Shown here piece after piece: positions 5,296-7,256 of a DNA stretch of 7,256 nucleotides. The notes under the pieces were generated by a model. The model saw only the letters and a list, made by a program, of their open reading frames with translations, made no database searches and had not been told where the DNA came from. How positions within the stretch are numbered: the first letter of the stretch is position 1; each line of letters opens with the position of its first letter. This DNA is from Dechloromonas sp. (GTDB lineage Bacteria; Pseudomonadota; Gammaproteobacteria; Burkholderiales; Rhodocyclaceae): NCBI GenBank assembly GCA_013693915.1, contig CP059264.1, positions 1,618,784 to 1,626,039 on the forward strand, in the 5' to 3' direction. A program made the translations under genes and the position numbers.

Positions 5296-5310
5296 AGTGG
5301 ACAAGCCACT
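5296..5310. promoter_or_regulatory. AGTG-N7-CACT dyad in the phasin/reductase gap, candidate operator
   Basis: AGTGG (5296-5300) and CCACT (5306-5310) form a perfect 5-bp inverted repeat. It matches the AGTG-N7-CACT at 1365-1379, and both copies are preceded by TAW. Further half-sites lie nearby: AGTGT at 5259-5263 and ACACT at 5286-5290. The flanking CTAGAG (5275-5280) and CTCTAG (5309-5314) form another inverted pair. It lies 43 bases upstream of the reductase start. Confidence 0.35.
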
Positions 5311-5341
5311 CTAGAACGGCGAGGCCGCGCAACAAGTTTCG

Positions 5342-5346
5342 AGGAG
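5342..5346 (+). promoter_or_regulatory. Ribosome binding site fixing the GTG start of the reductase
   Basis: AGGAG lies 6 bases before the GTG at 5353. The GTG is immediately followed by the first beta strand of the nucleotide-binding fold, so this unusual start codon is well supported. Confidence 0.75.
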
Positions 5347-5352
5347 AAGAAA

Positions 5353-7256
5353 GTGCAGTATTTCATAACCGGAGCAACCGGTTTCATCGGCAGGCGCCTG
5401 GTCAGGAAGTTGCTCGAGCGCGAAGGCAGCATCATTTTTGTTCTGATACTCGAGTCCGAGAAGGGTCTGCTGGAGGACCTCCGGGAATTCTGGGGTGGCG
5501 ATTCCAGCCGGGTGGTGCCGGTGGTCGGCGACCTGACCCAACCGCTGCTCGGCGTCACTGCGGTCGACTGCCGGAAACTGGGCAAAAAGACGACGCATTT
5601 CTTCCATCTGGCGGCGATCTACGATCTGAAGGCCGATGCCGCGAGCCAGCTCCGCGTCAATGTCGACGGCACCCGGAACGCCGTGCGCTTTGCCGAGGCG
5701 ATCGGCGCCAGGCACTTTCACCTGTTCAGTTCGATCGCTTCCGCCGGCCTCTATGAAGGCCTGTTCCGCGAAGACATGTTCGAGGAGGCCGAAGGTCTGG
5801 AGCACCCGTATTTCAGGACCAAGCACGACTCGGAAGGGATCGTGCGCGGCGAGTGCGGCATTCCCTGGCGAATCTATCGGCCGGCGCTCGTGGTCGGTGA
5901 TTCACGCACCGGCGAAATGGACAAGATCGACGGCCCGTACTACTTCTTCAAGCTGATCCAGAGGCTGCGCCAGATGCTGCCGTCGTGGATGCCGACGATC
6001 GGCATCGAGGGCGGCCGGATCAACGTGGTGCCGGTCGATTTCGTGGTCAATGCGGTCGACCATATCGCGCACCTCAAGGGCGAGGACGGCAAGTGCTTCC
6101 ATCTTGTCGACCCGACACCGATGCGCGTCGGCGACCTGCTCAACACCTTTGCCCGGGCCGCGCATGCGCCGGAGATGTCGATGCGCATCAACGCCGCACT
6201 GGTCAGCTTCATTCCGCGCCAGATGCGCAAGGGCCTGATGGCGCTGACCCCGGTGCGGCGCATCCGTGGTGCGATCCTCAAGGATTTCGGGCTGCCCGAT
6301 GACATCTTCCGCTTCGTCAATTATCCGACCCGCTTCGACTGCCGCGAGACGACGCGGGCGCTGAAGGGCACGGGCATTGCGGTACCGCGGCTGGAGGACT
6401 ACGCCTGGCGCCTGTGGGATTACTGGGAACGCCATCTCGATCCCGATCTCTTCGTCGATTTCAGTCTGCGCGGCCAGGTCGGAGGTCGCGTGGTGCTCGT
6501 CACCGGCGCCTCGTCGGGCATCGGCAAGGCGACCGCCTGGAAGCTCGCCGAGGCTGGCGCGCACGTCGTCACCATCGCCCACGACAAGGAGCAGCTCGAC
6601 GAAGCGGTGCGCGAGTTCGAGGCCGCCGGACTCAAGCTCCATGCCTACTTCGGCGACCTGTCCGACATGGCCTCGGCCGAGGCGATCACGCGCCAGGTAC
6701 TAGCCGACCATGGTGTCGTCGATATCCTGGTCAACAATGCCGGGCGTTCGATCCGCCGCGCCATCGAGAATTCCTTCGAGCGCTTCCATGATTACGAACG
6801 CACGATGCAGCTCAACTATTTCGGCTGCCTGAAGGTCACGATGACTGTCCTGCCCGGAATGATCCAGCAGAAGCGCGGGCACATCCTCAACATCTCGTCG
6901 ATCGGCGTCCTTACCAACGCCCCGCGCTTCTCGGCCTATGTCGCGTCGAAATCGGCGCTCGATGCTTGGACACGCTGTGCCGCTTCCGAATTCGCCGATC
7001 GCGGCATCCACTTCACGACGATCAACATGCCGCTGGTCAAGACGCCGATGATCGCGCCGACCAAGCTCTACGACCAGGTGCCGACGCTGACGCCGGAGGA
7101 GGCGGCGGGACTGGTCTGCGACGCGATCATCCACAAGCCGGTGCGCGTCGCCAGTCGCCTCGGCATCTTCGGTCAGACCTTGCACGCGCTGGTTCCGCGC
7201 ATCGCGCAGATCATCATGAACACGACCTTCCGCATGTTCCCGGATTCGGATGCGGC
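5353..7256 (+). CDS. Alcohol-forming fatty acyl-CoA reductase, two-domain SDR fusion (3' end outside window)
   Basis: The frame is open for 634 codons to the window edge. Domain 1 (about 1-350) is an extended SDR: GATGFIG at 7-13, FHLAAIYD at 84-91, SS at 126-127 and the catalytic Y153-x3-K157. A substrate-domain segment, MDKIDGPYYFFKLI, begins near residue 189. Domain 2 (about 378 on) is a classical SDR: TGASSGIG at 384-391, NNAG at 461-464, NISSIGV with S516, and Y529-x3-K533. This fusion and its sequence closely resemble, from memory, the roughly 660-residue Marinobacter reductase Maqu_2220, which reduces fatty acyl-CoA to fatty alcohol with NADPH without releasing the aldehyde. The C-terminal domain resembles Acr1-type acyl-CoA reductases; the N-terminal one probably handles the aldehyde step. 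About 25-30 residues are missing. It would feed fatty alcohol to the WS/DGAT at 1393. Domain 1 alone could be misread as an epimerase. Confidence 0.92.
   Translation, partial: MQYFITGATGFIGRRLVRKLLEREGSIIFVLILESEKGLLEDLREFWGGDSSRVVPVVGDLTQPLLGVTAVDCRKLGKKTTHFFHLAAIYDLKADAASQLRVNVDGTRNAVRFAEAIGARHFHLFSSIASAGLYEGLFREDMFEEAEGLEHPYFRTKHDSEGIVRGECGIPWRIYRPALVVGDSRTGEMDKIDGPYYFFKLIQRLRQMLPSWMPTIGIEGGRINVVPVDFVVNAVDHIAHLKGEDGKCFHLVDPTPMRVGDLLNTFARAAHAPEMSMRINAALVSFIPRQMRKGLMALTPVRRIRGAILKDFGLPDDIFRFVNYPTRFDCRETTRALKGTGIAVPRLEDYAWRLWDYWERHLDPDLFVDFSLRGQVGGRVVLVTGASSGIGKATAWKLAEAGAHVVTIAHDKEQLDEAVREFEAAGLKLHAYFGDLSDMASAEAITRQVLADHGVVDILVNNAGRSIRRAIENSFERFHDYERTMQLNYFGCLKVTMTVLPGMIQQKRGHILNISSIGVLTNAPRFSAYVASKSALDAWTRCAASEFADRGIHFTTINMPLVKTPMIAPTKLYDQVPTLTPEEAAGLVCDAIIHKPVRVASRLGIFGQTLHALVPRIAQIIMNTTFRMFPDSDA

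Noticed and set aside
5221..5310. Sigma-70 promoters for the phasin and the reductase
   Set aside because: TGGACA at 5298-5303 matches five of six -35 positions, but no -10 lies at a proper distance. Minus-strand TACACT has no -35 partner. Nothing is good enough to call.
5902..6642. Minus-strand frame of 246 codons inside the reductase
   Set aside because: It is a shadow of the reductase codons. The plus strand here carries both SDR domains without interruption.
1..7256. CRISPR arrays, insertion sequences, tRNA or rRNA genes
   Set aside because: No spaced direct repeats, transposase motifs, terminal inverted repeats, or tRNA/rRNA signatures were seen on either strand.

Overview
The window is GC-rich, compact DNA with short intergenic gaps. 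It looks like the chromosome of a storage-polymer-accumulating proteobacterium, most likely a betaproteobacterium of the Rhodocyclales/Accumulibacter kind. That placement is inference from gene content (phasin, PHA-system protein, c4-like cytochrome) and base composition, with no marker gene to confirm it.

Layout. 1-746 (+): the end of a diheme cytochrome c, translationally coupled (ATGA overlap) to a small secreted protein of unknown function. 794-1071 (+): a polyhydroxyalkanoic-acid-system protein whose frame is broken in its first ten codons. It converges on 1068-1325 (-), an acyl-CoA-binding protein (ACBP), and the two stop codons share one CTAG. The ACBP gene is divergent from 1393-2859 (+), a wax ester synthase/diacylglycerol acyltransferase (WS/DGAT). 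A 67-base gap separates them and contains a symmetric -10-like element. On the minus strand, read right to left, come a phasin (5203-4576, frame broken at codon 6-7), a strong hairpin terminator (4530-4507), a TetR-type regulator (4345-3704) and a TPR-like protein (3690-2912, frame broken at codon 2-3). Divergent from the phasin is 5353 to the window edge (+), a two-domain SDR fusion that matches the bacterial alcohol-forming fatty acyl-CoA reductase family. It lacks only its last residues.

How the genes fit together. The reductase makes fatty alcohols from acyl-CoA. The WS/DGAT esterifies alcohols (or diacylglycerol) with acyl-CoA. ACBP binds and delivers long-chain acyl-CoA. Together they form a wax-ester/neutral-lipid pathway, interleaved with two PHA-granule genes and a TetR regulator. 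An AGTG-N7-CACT dyad occurs in both divergent promoter regions (ACBP/WS-DGAT and phasin/reductase), so it is a candidate common operator.

Caveat. Three genes need a one-base correction inside a short homopolymer within their first ten codons. Long-read homopolymer error is the simplest explanation. The clustering at start codons and the slippery-looking sequences are worth a second look. The two longest genes are frame-intact throughout the window.
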